Source: Congeria kusceri (lineage: Eukaryota; Mollusca; Bivalvia; Myida; Dreissenidae). Taken from it: a DNA stretch of 64,000 bases. A model generated the notes under the pieces. That model saw nothing but the letters and a program-made list of their open reading frames with translations, ran no database searches and was not told the origin of the DNA. Numbering within the stretch: position 1 is the first letter of the stretch; each line of letters starts with the position of its first letter. Both the position numbers and the translations under genes were made by a program. This document shows positions 33,314 through 44,262 of this stretch, one piece after another. The stretch covers positions 19,043,656 through 19,107,655 of the forward strand of contig CM051029.1 in NCBI GenBank assembly GCA_027627225.1, given 5' to 3'.

Positions 33314-33589
33314 TTTTAGTTATTTGATATGGGCGTCAGTAGATCTACTGATATTGAAAAGGCGTATGGTGGTAAGTTTACTATTTTGCGATATGAGTAC
33401 ATGTAATGTCCCGACCTACCTACCCAAAGTTTTTGGGGCATGTAACCTGAAACAAACATTTTTTTACGCCTAAATAGAACAAAAGTAAATAATTTCCTGA
33501 GGAGCTTTGTGGAAATGGGCCCAGAAGTTCGAACGCCTGTGGGAGCAACTTGTTTTTTTCGTTGTTGTTTTTGTTATTATTCTTGAGCC

Positions 33590-33668
33590 TTTAGTTTCGA
33601 TGCGTAAATCTGTCAAGTAAAGACATTTAATGGCAAACTTCGAAAAACAATCCGCGAACAAGTCCCTT
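33590..33668 (-). mobile_element. End fragment of the tRNA-carrying MITE
   Basis: 'aagacatttaatgg', then 'aatccgcgaacaagtccctt' and TTAA match the family terminus. Only this end is visible. Confidence 0.5.
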
Positions 33669-33673
33669 TAACA

Positions 33674-35575
33674 CGTACTGGTTAGCGACCATTTTTTCGC
33701 CCGTACCATTTATTCGCCCACGACTGAAAACCATTCAAAACAACAAACAAATACTCTTAACCATGCTGGAGTCGATTTGCCTTGTTGTTTTGTTAAACTT
33801 TAGCCGATTATTGCAGGAATCCGTAAGTATTCTGTATTATAATATCCATGTAAATAAACAATGCACTACTGGCCCTGTTGGGAGTACTCAGGGGATGACG
33901 TCACCACGCACGCACTCATTTGTTTGAAGCGCTGAAAGGGGTCTGCTTTTTCGTAAGGTTTTTTTTATTCCCAGACGATTGTTTTGTAAGTGAACCTTGA
34001 ATGACTCTAGATGTGTAAACGACCCCTTCCAGTTGTAAATAAAATATATTTGAATAATTAAAAGTGTAAAAATATAATTATACTTGAACAAACACTTCAG
34101 TATCACTATTCGGGCCTCAGTTGTTGCTATTTATATTTTGTAAGTGTGGCTTGTGTCATAGGGTGATTATTTAAGATCTACATTAATTTTAATAGTTGTA
34201 TTATTTTGATTAAATATATCTTCAAAACACCACATACCCATAGTTTGTAAAGTTTATCCCAGTCTTACTAGTGATTAGCCTAGAGATATATTGGTAGTAT
34301 GTAGCCATCGTGTCGAAGGTGTCCTGGCGATTTCAACTTTTAAGTTATTCGCATTCATTACGTCATTGCGTGGTGCAAGTGTTGTGAAAAGTTTTAGACG
34401 TAACACTATAGTAATGGGGGTAACCTGACAGATGTGACTTCATGCACAATAAAAATGTGAATTTAGTAATAATTCTATTAAATCTTAAGAATATATCAAA
34501 CACATTCACGCAGATAAATGTCCTTCTGATAGGGCGGCTTCTTATGTTTTATGTCATTTTGCTCGGTGAGCATAACGTGGGCAGAGTAGCATGTCTTGTT
34601 ACGCGCCAGGACTCGTATTGAAAAGAATCTTAGTCGAAAAATCTTCTCTAATTTTATACTTAGATTTTCTGACAACCAATACATGATTTAACGATTTTGA
34701 AACATATAAAATGCAATAAAATTCAAAGTAAGTTAACATTTAGTATTTATCAAGCAAATATTACAAAGCTAGTGTTTTATGCACATTTTCGATTTGTTGA
34801 CTTATTTTCAACTTAAGTTAAGAATGGCTTAAGAATATTTAAAAAAAAAGCGGGTCATGGATTACTAATCCGATTAGTTTTTACAATTTGCCAAACCATA
34901 ACGAATTTATTCCGGGCGTTTTCCACGTGGATTTCGATGAGCGCTTTTTTCGCGCATATGATTGGCTTCACATTTGTATCGTTGTTTTTGATTGGGTTCG
35001 GAATGTTGAGACCTCGATTGTGATTCGGCGATGTTTACTGCGCATGAATACATTGAAAAACGGCGCGAACGCATCATTTGTTCGTTGTTCCCGAGCCAGA
35101 TGGATGTCATACAATCTGACACAGCGGACTACTTCAACTCCGAACTCCAAACATGTAGTTATCAATATAATGGCTAATCGTGTAAATGTTAAGTCTAATA
35201 CGTTTTGTATTTTCAATTTGTATAAATGAGACTTCGAATAGTTTATTCAGTTATATTTAACATTAAAGATCGATAATGTTGCACTGTTATTTTGTACGAT
35301 AATTGAGTGATTTATTTCTATTTCATATAGAATTTCAGCCTAGTGGGATGTTATCGTGTGTATTTTTGTATAATTTGCACTTGCAACTTTAGCTTGAATT
35401 TACGAAATCTTGAAACACATGCTACACGTATTTCACAACTTTGCATAGTTAAACTTCTTTTCGAACATAATACTCTTTTCTCGCCATGTTTTGGTAGCAC
35501 AGACACATTTTATTTTAAATACATTTGGATGTCTTTATTTTAAACCTCTACTTTTATATATCACATGCTCTGAAG
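33674..35575. other. No supported gene; less AT-rich stretch before the duplicated locus
   Basis: The segment 34890-35230 is less AT-rich and carries open frames in both strands (113 codons on plus), with a partial NRF1-like GCGCATG near 35041. It could be a promoter or first exon for the locus that follows, but no donor or start stands out. Confidence 0.35.
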
Positions 35576-36126
35576 ACCCAACGTTCATCGGTCTCCTATA
35601 GACGCTTTCTTCCGGTTCCAGCCTTTGGGCCGCCACGTTGACAGGTTTCATCGATCTCGTGCAGACGCATTTCTCCCTCCGACGGCGATCCAGTTTCGTC
35701 ACGATTTTTCGGGAACGAGGCTGGTTGCTATTGGATACCAGCAACAAGTAAGTCATAATGAAATCATGTGTTAATGTAATGTGCAAGTCTAATTTAGCAT
35801 TTAGGCTAAGTTAATGAAGTTATTTAGGGACATGTTTAATGTATCTTTTAACCATAAAGTGTGAACTTTTCTTAAGCGTCTGCGTTTTAGTATGTTTAAA
35901 TATACCCTTTTTAAATTGTATACATGAATGGCAGCTTTAACTCAAACATAGGGTTTGGGGTGTACACGAACATGTTATTAAGATTAAAATTTGATTGTAA
36001 CTATATTTGATATGTTGAAGTCAGAAAAGAGGACCGTTTGTTTCATTGAATTCTCAACCCAAGGCCCTGTCAAATCCGGCGACAAGATGGAAAGGGCGCC
36101 CCCACCCTGCCGTCTCGCTTGTCAAG
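35576..36126 (+). CDS. Candidate exon pair at the start of the duplicated locus (block A)
   Basis: Exon 35576-35747 is open in one frame from an AAG acceptor (just after an in-frame TGA) to a strong donor CAACAA/GTAAGT. It encodes about 57 residues beginning PNVHRSPIDAFFRFQPLG. Exon 36025-36126 follows an acceptor 'ttgaagtcag' and is open in the joining phase (0) for 34 codons, including NPATRWKGRPHPAV, up to AAG/GTCATG, a weak donor. The protein family is not recognised; the peptides are Arg/Pro-rich. No start codon exon is identified. The second copy (39533-39705, 40177-40278) has lost exon 1's frame and donor but keeps exon 2 open. Chance open frames are a real alternative. Confidence 0.35.
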
Positions 36127-36379
36127 GTCATGACCTGAGAGTTCAAAGGAATAAATACGAGTTTTTTTCTGATGATCATAAAATAATTGGAATAAAGATA
36201 ATAAAACTCAAAATGCCAAAGTTTTAGCTGCCATTTATGTTGTTGATGATGAGGAGGATGATGAGGATGATGACGAGGAGGATGATATGTGAGCATATGT
36301 ACATGTATCCACAATGATAATTGTTTTCTTGATTTTTGTTTGGAATGTCTGCTTTTGTATTTCTGATTTGGTGACCACA

Positions 36380-37055
36380 GTGACCGCTATGCTGCTGAAG
36401 TGCCGCCTCTTCGACCTCTACTCCAACGATGCTTAGGACAACAAGAAAGCAGTGCGGACCAGCGCTGGATGCAGACGATAATGATGTCGATAACACGAGC
36501 TAAGTTTCATTTTTATTCTGTTGATGAGAATTTTCAGACTTAGCAGGTGAAAGCCAGTGCTCGATGCAACAGAATCCGAAGCAGTTGGCACACAGATTTC
36601 GATGCATATGATGTCCGAAATGGAGTCCGTCGACAATGGATGAGACAATAACCTGAGCTAAGTGTAATGTTATGTTCTAAAGCAGTTACAAGATCTTTAA
36701 CAGATGTTACTTCTAGGACTATGTATTTTACTGGATTGTAGTCACCCATAAGTCACACAATTTATTCGCCATTTGATAAAAACACCTGCTCTCTAAACAT
36801 AAACTCTATAAATTCCACTTCCAAGTAATTCGGTGTCAATAATTCACCGAGGCATGACAATTTCAAGAAATAACCATTTAAACCAGAGGTCGTTATTGTA
36901 AATGCCTCTTTAGCAGAGACAATAAACGAAGGTCTTCTTTCTGATGATTCAGACGCAAAACTGAGCCGTATGCAGACGACAATTTTGCTCCCATAACGAC
37001 CATGACGCATGCTCAGTGAACCAATGGAGGACAACATGACAACGAAAACCAACTG
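36380..37055 (+). other. Exon-like modules of block A
   Basis: Three short segments follow acceptor-like sites: about 36381 (ccacag, or 'atgcttag' at 36430s), about 36548 ('acttagcag') and about 36914 ('ctctttagcag'). The first two end in GAGCTAAGT. Two of the three (the first and third) carry versions of GCAGACGA. The third ends 'acatgacaacgaaaaccaac'. Each has a counterpart in block B. Open frames are short and not conserved enough to claim protein. Confidence 0.4.
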
Positions 37056-37309
37056 ATACGTTATATGCCTAATATAATAAAAGCATTGATTTGTGGAAGA
37101 GGATTATCATAGTTCTATATTCAGTAACTTTTAATTATATTGTTTTAATGTTAATAGTTTTCGCCATACATTTAAAGATACTGCGTGGCAGCAACGGTCA
37201 ATACTCAAACAATGGAAGTATTATAACCGTGATTTGGTTTGGCAATTATCATGTTCTGTTTATTATAATTTTAGTAGCCATTATAGCAGTCTTTAGCAGC
37301 AGACAACAA

Positions 37310-38160
37310 CAACGCCCCTTTGCCGAGGATAACCACACCCCGTTGCCAACAACAACACACCACGTTGCCAACAACAACACTTCCCGTTGCCAACAACAAC
37401 ACACCCCGTTGCCAACAACAACACCCCGTTGCAGACAACAACAACACCCCGTTGCCAACAACAACAACACCTATTGCCAACAACAACAACACCCATTACC
37501 AACAACACCCGTTGCCTAGGACAACACCCCGTTGCCAACAACAACACCCCGTTACAAACATCAACAATACCCCGTTGCCGAGGACAACACCCCGTTTTCG
37601 AGGACAGCAAAACCGCGTTGCCAACAATAACACCCTGTTACCGAGGACAACAACACCCCGTTACCAACAACAACAGCATCAACAACAACAGCATCCATTG
37701 CCAACAACAACATCCCATTGCCAACAACAAGACCTCGTTGCCGAGGACAACAACACCCCGTTATTAACAACAACAGCACCCCGTTGCCAACAAAACAAGA
37801 CCTCGTTGCTTAGGACAACAACATCCCGTTTCCAAGGAAAACCACATCCCGTTGCCAACAATAACAACTCCCGTTACTGAGGACAACAACACCCCTTTGC
37901 CAGCAACAACAACCCTTTGCCTAAGACAAACACACCGCGTTACCGAGACAACCGCACCCCGTTACCGAGGACAACCACACCCCATAGCAGAGGATAACCA
38001 CACCCAGTTGCCGACGACATCCACAACCCGTTACCGAGACAACCATACCCCGTAGCCGACGACAACCATACGTCGTTGCCGAAGACAACCACACCCCGTT
38101 GCCGACGGGAACCACACCCCGTTGCCAAGGAGAACCACAGCCCGTTGCCGACGACGAACA
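37310..38160 (+). repeat. 23-bp-class minisatellite, first array of block A
   Basis: Degenerate units of CCCCGTTGCC followed by AACAACAACA or GAGGACAACCACA. It ends in 'gccgacgacgaac' and a 130-bp non-repeat tail that closes with CAGAAC/GTAAGA (38279-38290), a donor-like site. Confidence 0.9.
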
Positions 38161-38359
38161 AACTTCGATTTAGACGACTTGTGTTTGATACAGTTGACAG
38201 CCGGAACTCCATGCAGACGACATACAATGACGCATGCGCAATCGACCAGTTAATTACAATAAGACAACAACAATACAACAGAACGTAAGAACAAGTACCG
38301 TAAATTCATATCCAAAATATGTACCACGCACATCAGCGTGTTTCAGACGACAACCCAAT

Positions 38360-39200
38360 CCCAATGCAGACCAAGACAACCAGATCCCGTTACCAAAGAA
38401 AACCACACCCCGTTGCCGAGGACAACAACCCGTTGCCGAAGACAACCACATCCCGTTGCCGAAAACAATCACACCCCGTTGCCGGCGACACACACACCCC
38501 GTTTTAAAGGACAACAACACCTTGTTGCCGAGGACAACAACACCCCATTGCCAATGACAACTAAACCCCGTTGCCGAGAACAACCACACCCCGTTGCCGA
38601 GGACAACCACACCCCGTTGCTGACAAAAACAACACCCCTATGCCGACAAAAACAATATCCCGTTGCCAACAACAACCACACCCCGTTGCAAACAACAACC
38701 ACACCCCGTTGCGAACAACAACAACACCCCGTTGCCAACAACAACTTACCGTTACCAAGGAAAACCACATCCCGTTGACGAGGACAACCACATCATGTGG
38801 CCGAGGACAACCACATCCCGTTGCCGAGGAAAACCACACCCCGTCGTTGAGAACAACCACACCCAGCTGCCGAGGACATCCACACCCCGTCGTCGAGGAC
38901 AACAACACCCTGTTGCCGAGGAAAAACGTACTCCGTTGCCGAGGACAACCTCACCCCGTTGCCGAGGACAACCTCACCCCGTTACCGAGGACAACCTAAC
39001 CCCGTTGCCGAGGACAACCACACCCCGTTGCCGAGGACAACCTCACCCCGTTGCTGAGGACAACCTTACCCCGTTGCCGAGGACAATCACACCCCGTTGC
39101 CGAGACAACCACACCCCGTTGCCGAGAACAATCGCACCCCGTTGCCGAGGACAACCACACCTTGTTTCCAAGGATAACCACACCCCGTTGCAGACGACGA
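38360..39200 (+). repeat. 23-bp minisatellite, second array of block A
   Basis: The consensus CCCCGTTGCCGAGGACAACC plus ACA is more regular than in the first array. It is preceded by an acceptor-like 'gcgtgtttcag' (38346) and followed by a second copy of the same 130-bp tail ending CAGAAC/GTAAGA (39313-39321). Both tails include the NRF1-like CGCATGCGCA (about 38229, 39271). Confidence 0.9.
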
Positions 39201-39321
39201 ACACTGTACGTTTTAAAAGACTTGTGTACGATGCAGTGAACAGCCGGAACTTGATGCAGACGACATGCAATGACGCATGCGCAATCGACCCTACAATAAC
39301 ACCACAAAACAGAACGTAAGA

Positions 39322-39532
39322 TCAAATACAGTAAATTTTGATCATATTTTGTTTGATATTCAATATATTTTTCTGCTTTTCATACGGCAATCCAATATTA
39401 TTTTGTTTTGGCACAAGACAAAATCATAGTTATATTTGAATACTCCTGATAAAATTGTCGGTTCGTTTTTTTTCAATCAAGAAACGATTGCTTGTTCTTA
39501 ACCCCCTGTTTTCTTTGTCACGTGACCCAAAA
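39322..39532. other. Junction between block A and block B
   Basis: AT-rich sequence separating the two tandem blocks; no feature. Confidence 0.4.
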
Positions 39533-39705
39533 ATACAACGTTCATCGGTCTCCTATAGAAGCTTTCTTCCGGCTCCAGTCCATGGGCCGCCGGGTTGACA
39601 GGTTTTATTGATCTCGTGTAGGCGCATTCCATGCTTCGACGGTGCCCCTGTCTCCAAACGCTTGCGGGAACGAGGTCGGTTGCAATTGGATACCAGCAAC
39701 AGATA
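39533..39705 (+). pseudogene. Block B counterpart of the first candidate exon, disabled
   Basis: Aligns with 35576-35747 over its full length (identical 'acgttcatcggtctcctata'). It carries a TGA where block A has CGA (within 'ttttattga'), a frame-altering indel and a donor changed from GTAAGT to ATAAGT. Confidence 0.6.
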
Positions 39706-40176
39706 AGTCATAATGAAATCACCTGTTTATGTCATTTGTAAATCTACATTTGTATTTAAGGATCAAATTAAATCGAAAGTGTGAATTCTTCAGCGTCTAA
39801 TTAATCTCTTAGTTTAAACGTATTTAAATAAGGTCGTTTATGTCGAAAACCCGAGGCTAATTGAGACATTTTTGAGTCCGTGTCCTGGGTAGAACCAGTA
39901 CTGTACTTTATGTTTTTTTAGATAGATCGCTCACCGAGTAGGTATCAAACTCACGACCTCCCTAACGCAAGGCGGACACCAATGCACCACTGCGACCCCT
40001 ATTAATCTGTTAAATATATACTTTCTAAATTAGCTTTGTGTACACAAATGGCATCTTCGACTCAAAATTCGGTATTGGGATGTAAAAAGTAATTTGTTGT
40101 TTTTATAAATGGACGACATTGATCTGTTTCATTAAGATTTAAACTTGTGTTTAACTGTATTTGATGTAAAAGTCAG

Positions 40177-40278
40177 AAAAGAGGAGTGTTTGTTTCGGTG
40201 AATGCTCAGCCCATGGTCCTGTCAAATCAGGCGACAAGATGGAAAGGGCGCCCCCACCCTGCCGTCTGGCTTGCCAGG
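40177..40278 (+). CDS. Block B counterpart of the second candidate exon
   Basis: Follows 'aaaagtcag' and stays open for 34 codons in the same frame as 36025-36126, keeping ATRWKGRPHPAV. Of the codon differences from block A that I could read, about nine change the residue and two are silent. That does not indicate purifying selection. It may therefore be neutral sequence, and coding status is unproven. Confidence 0.3.
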
Positions 40279-40508
40279 GTCATGTCCTGGAAGTTTAAAG
40301 GAATGATTACGAGTCGTTTCTGATGATCCGAATATTGGGCTTGACCAAACATTTAGATACTTGCGTCCAAAGTTTTAGTTGCGTTAATTAATAAATAATA
40401 ATAATAACAGACAGTAGATTAATGTTCTATAGCAATGAGCACAATGCAGTATAAAATAACACCGTGGCATGCAATAAAATCTACAATAAATGTTGTTGTT
40501 TTCTTCAG

Positions 40509-41287
40509 CGAGATATGTGACGTGTTGTCCACGTGATTGATATGCTACAGAAGAGCCGATTCTCAGAGACCGATTCAGAAGACACTCCACTCTCCGATTT
40601 TCTTGAAGCAGACGACAACTTGAGATTGGTGCAGACGACAATGGACGGCGACGATAATACGAGCTAAGCTTTATTGTAAAAATGTTGCTTTGAATTTTCA
40701 GGCGATGCTTATGTCAACAAGAACTCCATTCAGACGACATCGGAGCAGAGTTCGAGGCAGACGACAACCAGAAGCCAAATGCAGTCGACAATGAATGACA
40801 TCGAACCATCAGCTAAGTATTATGTTAAGGTTAGAAACCAGTAAGTTACAACTTTATAGGATCTCAAAGTATAAGAGCAAATTGGCGTTTTTCGCCACAT
40901 TCCTTTATTTCAGATCTTGCAATCATTGTTCCATTTGAAAGATGCTTACCTCTATGATCAAAATTCAAAATAATACCTCTAAAATATGCATCTCACTTGA
41001 GATACCCAAACGCACTTTTTGTCTAGATAGTAACTGTTGAAGATTTCAAGTAATTAGGTTTTTACGAATTTTTTAATAGACTGGAAACGCGTCGTGTATT
41101 TTTAAATATATAATCATTCAATATGCCTCTTTTAGCAGAAGATCCATTTGAAAGACGGCCATCTTTCAGACGATACAGACGACAAACCGAGCTGGATGCA
41201 GATGACGATCTTGCCCCCATGACGGCAGTGCGCAGCAAACCAAAGGATGACAACAACATGACAACGAAAACCAAGCGATTTGACTAG
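40509..41287 (+). other. Exon-like modules of block B
   Basis: Three modules: 40509-40666 (after 'ttcttcag', ending CGAGCTAAGC), about 40701-40818 (after 'gaattttcag', ending CAGCTAAGT) and 41138-41287 (after 'cttttagcag'). The first two contain GCAGACGACAAC one or more times. The first has a 41-codon frame from ATG (40541 region) to the TAA in GAGCTAAG. The last is open for 49 codons to TAG, with an acidic/basic composition (RYRRQTELDADDD, then TTKTKRFD). They correspond in order to the block A modules. Confidence 0.4.
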
Positions 41288-41881
41288 CATGGCCTGTAAA
41301 TAGTTTGTTTTATATTAAACATTTTGATCACCTGGTTGTATAATAACATCATTGACTTACGAAATAGTAACTTTAATGATGAGAAATTTCAGTGATTTCA
41401 AAAAAATTAAGAAATTTCAATTTTAGTAAAACAAATGAATGGCAGTAACAATCAATACACTCGCAATAGATGTCCTGTAGTTGTGATTCAGAAAACCCTA
41501 TGGTGGCAATAATAACAGAAGCATATTTTTTTTGTTCAGAAATAGATCTATATGTCAATATAAAATATTTTCGTTTACAATAAATTCCATTTGCAAATAA
41601 GCGTATAAGCAATTTGCATAAGAAATAGACGTGTTCTACTGACTCGACTAAAGAACAACAAGAACTGAAAACAACAGACCCTGCGTGCATGTATGGTATC
41701 GATCATACATTTTACCTCCTCTTCATGCGTAATGAAATTTAACGCTTTGATTAGCGTATGAGTGTTACTCATTTCTGTTTTAAGTTTTACTTTTGTTCTC
41801 TTGATGAGTTTTCAGCATTCCATTGAAATAAAATAACACTTTACAAGATAATATAATTATTATCATTTAGTATAATTATTA

Positions 41882-42035
41882 TTTGCATGTACGCGAGCCT
41901 GATGCAGACGCACGCTGGGGCTCTTCGCCGACCAACTCCATACACTGCCTCCACGAACTTGGTGCGCATGCGCAGGAGATTGTTCAAGGGCTGCGCCGGG
42001 CACAACGACGGAAACTAACAGACCTAACGACCTAA
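41882..42035 (+). other. Short GC-richer module with two overlapping open frames
   Basis: From ATG at 41887 there are 43 codons to TAA at 42016. A second frame runs from before 41886 to TAA at 42033. Both contain versions of the 'gatgcagacg' motif. It includes GCGCATGCGC (about 41963), another NRF1-like palindrome. Its relation to the neighbouring modules is unclear. Confidence 0.3.
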
Positions 42036-42370
42036 TCAATGGTAAATTTCTGTAACGGTTCTTTACTTAAATTAAACTTAAATTTGCGTATAAATGTAAA
42101 TTCTCCTACTTAAACTATTGGTTCTAAATTATTTGAAACTATCGGGGGGTAATAACTCTTGGTAAATCCCTAGAAGGGTACATGATATTTTACTACACCG
42201 ATGTGGGTTTCAATTGTAAATATTATATATAACTTTGACTAAGTAAGAAGATTATTAAGTCTGTAGAGATAAGTTGTTTTTATCAATGTGTATACTTTGT
42301 TTAAAAATGTAAAGTGAGTGATAAAAATTAAAAACAATGATTGTCACGATACCAGCGCTGCAGAAAAACT

Positions 42371-42390
42371 GGGGGGGGGGGGGGGGGGGG
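42371..42390. repeat. Poly-G run
   Basis: About 20 consecutive G on plus. It is quadruplex-prone and a likely place for assembly or length error. Confidence 0.9.
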
Positions 42391-42569
42391 TAAATGTACG
42401 CTTTCTTCTAAAACTTTTGAAGTAAATGTACACTCACATCAGAATTAGTGGGGGTAAATGTACACTCGTTGTAGGATTAGTGGGGTCAATTTACATGTAA
42501 CAATGCGTTACTTTAAAGCAGAAGACCATAGTATGATAATAATAATCCATTATAATGCAGTTATTTCAA

Positions 42570-42915
42570 TACAACTAGCCGGCGACAACCAGGGGTCGAT
42601 GCCGACAACAAACAGGTGACGATACCGACGACAACCAGCGGACGATGCTGGCAACAATCAGCGGACGATGCCGGTGACAACCAGTGGACGATGCCGACGA
42701 CAATCGGCGGACGTTGCTTGCGACAATCAGCGGACGATGCGGACGACAACCAGCGAATGATGCCGACGACAGCCAGCGGATGATGCCGACGACAATCAGC
42801 GGACGATGCCGACGACAACCAGCTAATGATGCCGACGACAATCAGCGGACGATGCCGACGACAACCAGCGGATGATGCCGACGGCCATCAGCGGACGATG
42901 CCGACGACAAGCGTA
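42570..42915 (+). repeat. 23-bp minisatellite of block B, about 15 copies
   Basis: The unit is GATGCCGACGACAATCAGCG plus GAC. It shares its 23-bp period and the GCCGACGACAACCA core with the block A arrays, and occupies the matching place at the end of block B. Confidence 0.92.
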
Positions 42916-43079
42916 AATGGTAATTGTCTAATAAGTTTATTGTCAATGCTTGTACGAGTACGATGCCATGCAAAATATTATTGAAAGTTGGTACAATATT
43001 TGACAATCATATAAATATAAACGTTTAACAATAGAGCACGGTTTCACCATGTTGTAGAAACGATGATTTAGATGAAAAA

Positions 43080-43340
43080 AAGAATGATGATGATGATGAT
43101 GATTATGATGATGATTATGATGATGATGATTATGATGATGATTATGATGATGATAATTATGATGATGATATTGATGATGATTATGATGATGATGATGATG
43201 ATTATGATGATGATGATTATGATGATGATTATGATGATGATAATTATGATGATGATATTGATGATGATTATGATGATGATGATTATGATGATGATGATTA
43301 TGATGATGATTATGATGATGATATTGATGATGATTTTTTC
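43080..43340 (+). repeat. GAT/TATGAT compound trinucleotide array
   Basis: GATGATTAT-type units with a longer period; a segment of about 110 bp (TTGATGATGATT bounded) is itself repeated twice. Poly-Met and poly-His frames here are artefacts. Confidence 0.93.
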
Positions 43341-43400
43341 TATTCATACACAAGAAAGAAAGTCGAAATCGATGTACATGTATTTTCTATTTTTTTGCAG

Positions 43401-43481
43401 AACTACCCTGGATGGAAAAGCGGAACTGAGTTATCAAAAAGATGGAAGAACAACAGATGGTCTAAAACTCTGATTAATTGA
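43401..43481 (+). other. Possible terminal exon of the 35-43 kb locus
   Basis: Follows a strong acceptor 'ctatttttttgcag' and is open in phase 0 for 26 codons (NYPGWKSGTELSKRWK, then NNRWSKTLIN) to TGA. An AATAAA lies near 43945. The short length means chance is a live alternative. Confidence 0.3.
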
Positions 43482-43837
43482 AGACCAACAATTGATTGAA
43501 ATGTCATAGGAAAACGGACAATTAATTATGTACCACTCCGAAAATGTTAGAACAACATATGATCGATACGTAAAATACAAACAGACGAACAGATAATTTG
43601 TTGGCGAATTCAAACCAGTACATGGCCACTTAAACATGATAAATATTATGGTAGTAATTAATACGTGATTGGAAACATTGAAATTTGATGTTAGACTTGT
43701 GCGATTTATGTTCTTCACATGTCCAATGTATGCTGAACCAAAGCAAGAAACTTTCGCTATAATGTTTAACTTTTGAATAGATTTGACGGAAGTCTTCTCT
43801 TTGTTGTATAAGTTTGTCTTATGAATCTACTGGGATT

Positions 43838-44262
43838 ATATAGTCATTATATGGTCATTATATGGTCATTATATTATATAGTCATTATATGGTCATTATA
43901 ATATAATGACCATATAATGACCATATAATAACTATATAATCCATTTAATAAAATGACTATATATATAGTCATTATATGGTCATTATATAGTCATTATATT
44001 GTCATTATATGGTCATTATATGGTCATTATATGGTCATTATATGGTCATTATATGGTCATTATATAGTCATTATATGGTCATTATATGGTTATTATATAG
44101 TCATTATATAGTCAATATATGGTCATTATATTGTCATTATATAGTCATTATATAGTCATTATATAGTCATTTTATGGTCATTATATGGTCATTATATGGT
44201 CATTATATAGTCATTATATAGTCATTATATGGTCATTATATAGTCATTATATGGTCATTTTT
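43838..44262. repeat. 11-bp minisatellite with an internal inversion
   Basis: The unit TATATGGTCAT is repeated some 38 times. From about 43903 to 43960 the units run in the opposite orientation (ATGACCATATA), giving two perfect switch-points: 'cattataatataatg' and 'gactatatatatagtc'. Confidence 0.92.

Larger units (their letters stand above)
29136..33408 (-). mobile_element. L1/Tx1-type LINE, 5'-truncated and inactive
   Basis: A poly(A) tail reads as a T-run at 29136-29147. The 12-bp duplication TCCCGACCTACC lies at 29124-29135 and 33409-33420, proving target-primed insertion into the MITE. The body encodes an apurinic-type endonuclease and then a reverse transcriptase of ORF2 type. Its 5' limit is about 95 bp before the endonuclease frame, so ORF1 is absent. 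Disabling changes are listed in the sub-features. The clean target duplication suggests a fairly recent insertion, while the internal damage says it has since decayed. Confidence 0.9.
28867..33470 (-). mobile_element. Harbinger-like MITE, second copy, split by a LINE
   Basis: Opposite orientation to the copy at 1962-2297. TAA flanks both ends (28864-28866, 33471-33473). MITE sequence occupies 28867-29135 and 33421-33470, about 319 bp if the insertion and its target duplication are ignored. The ends read GGCGTACAAAAATATATTTG and, at the right, TTTTTTTACGCC. Confidence 0.85.

Noticed and set aside
34888..35229. A 113-codon gene
   Set aside because: It begins with TTG, not ATG. Open frames exist on the opposite strand too, and no splice or domain evidence supports it.
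37249..39325. Numerous 60-218 codon frames rich in Pro/Thr/Arg or Gly/Val/Cys
   Set aside because: Shadows of the 23-bp minisatellites; the unit is not a multiple of three, so long frames arise from mixed unit lengths.
42943..43473. Poly-Met and His-rich frames
   Set aside because: Trinucleotide GAT/TAT array.
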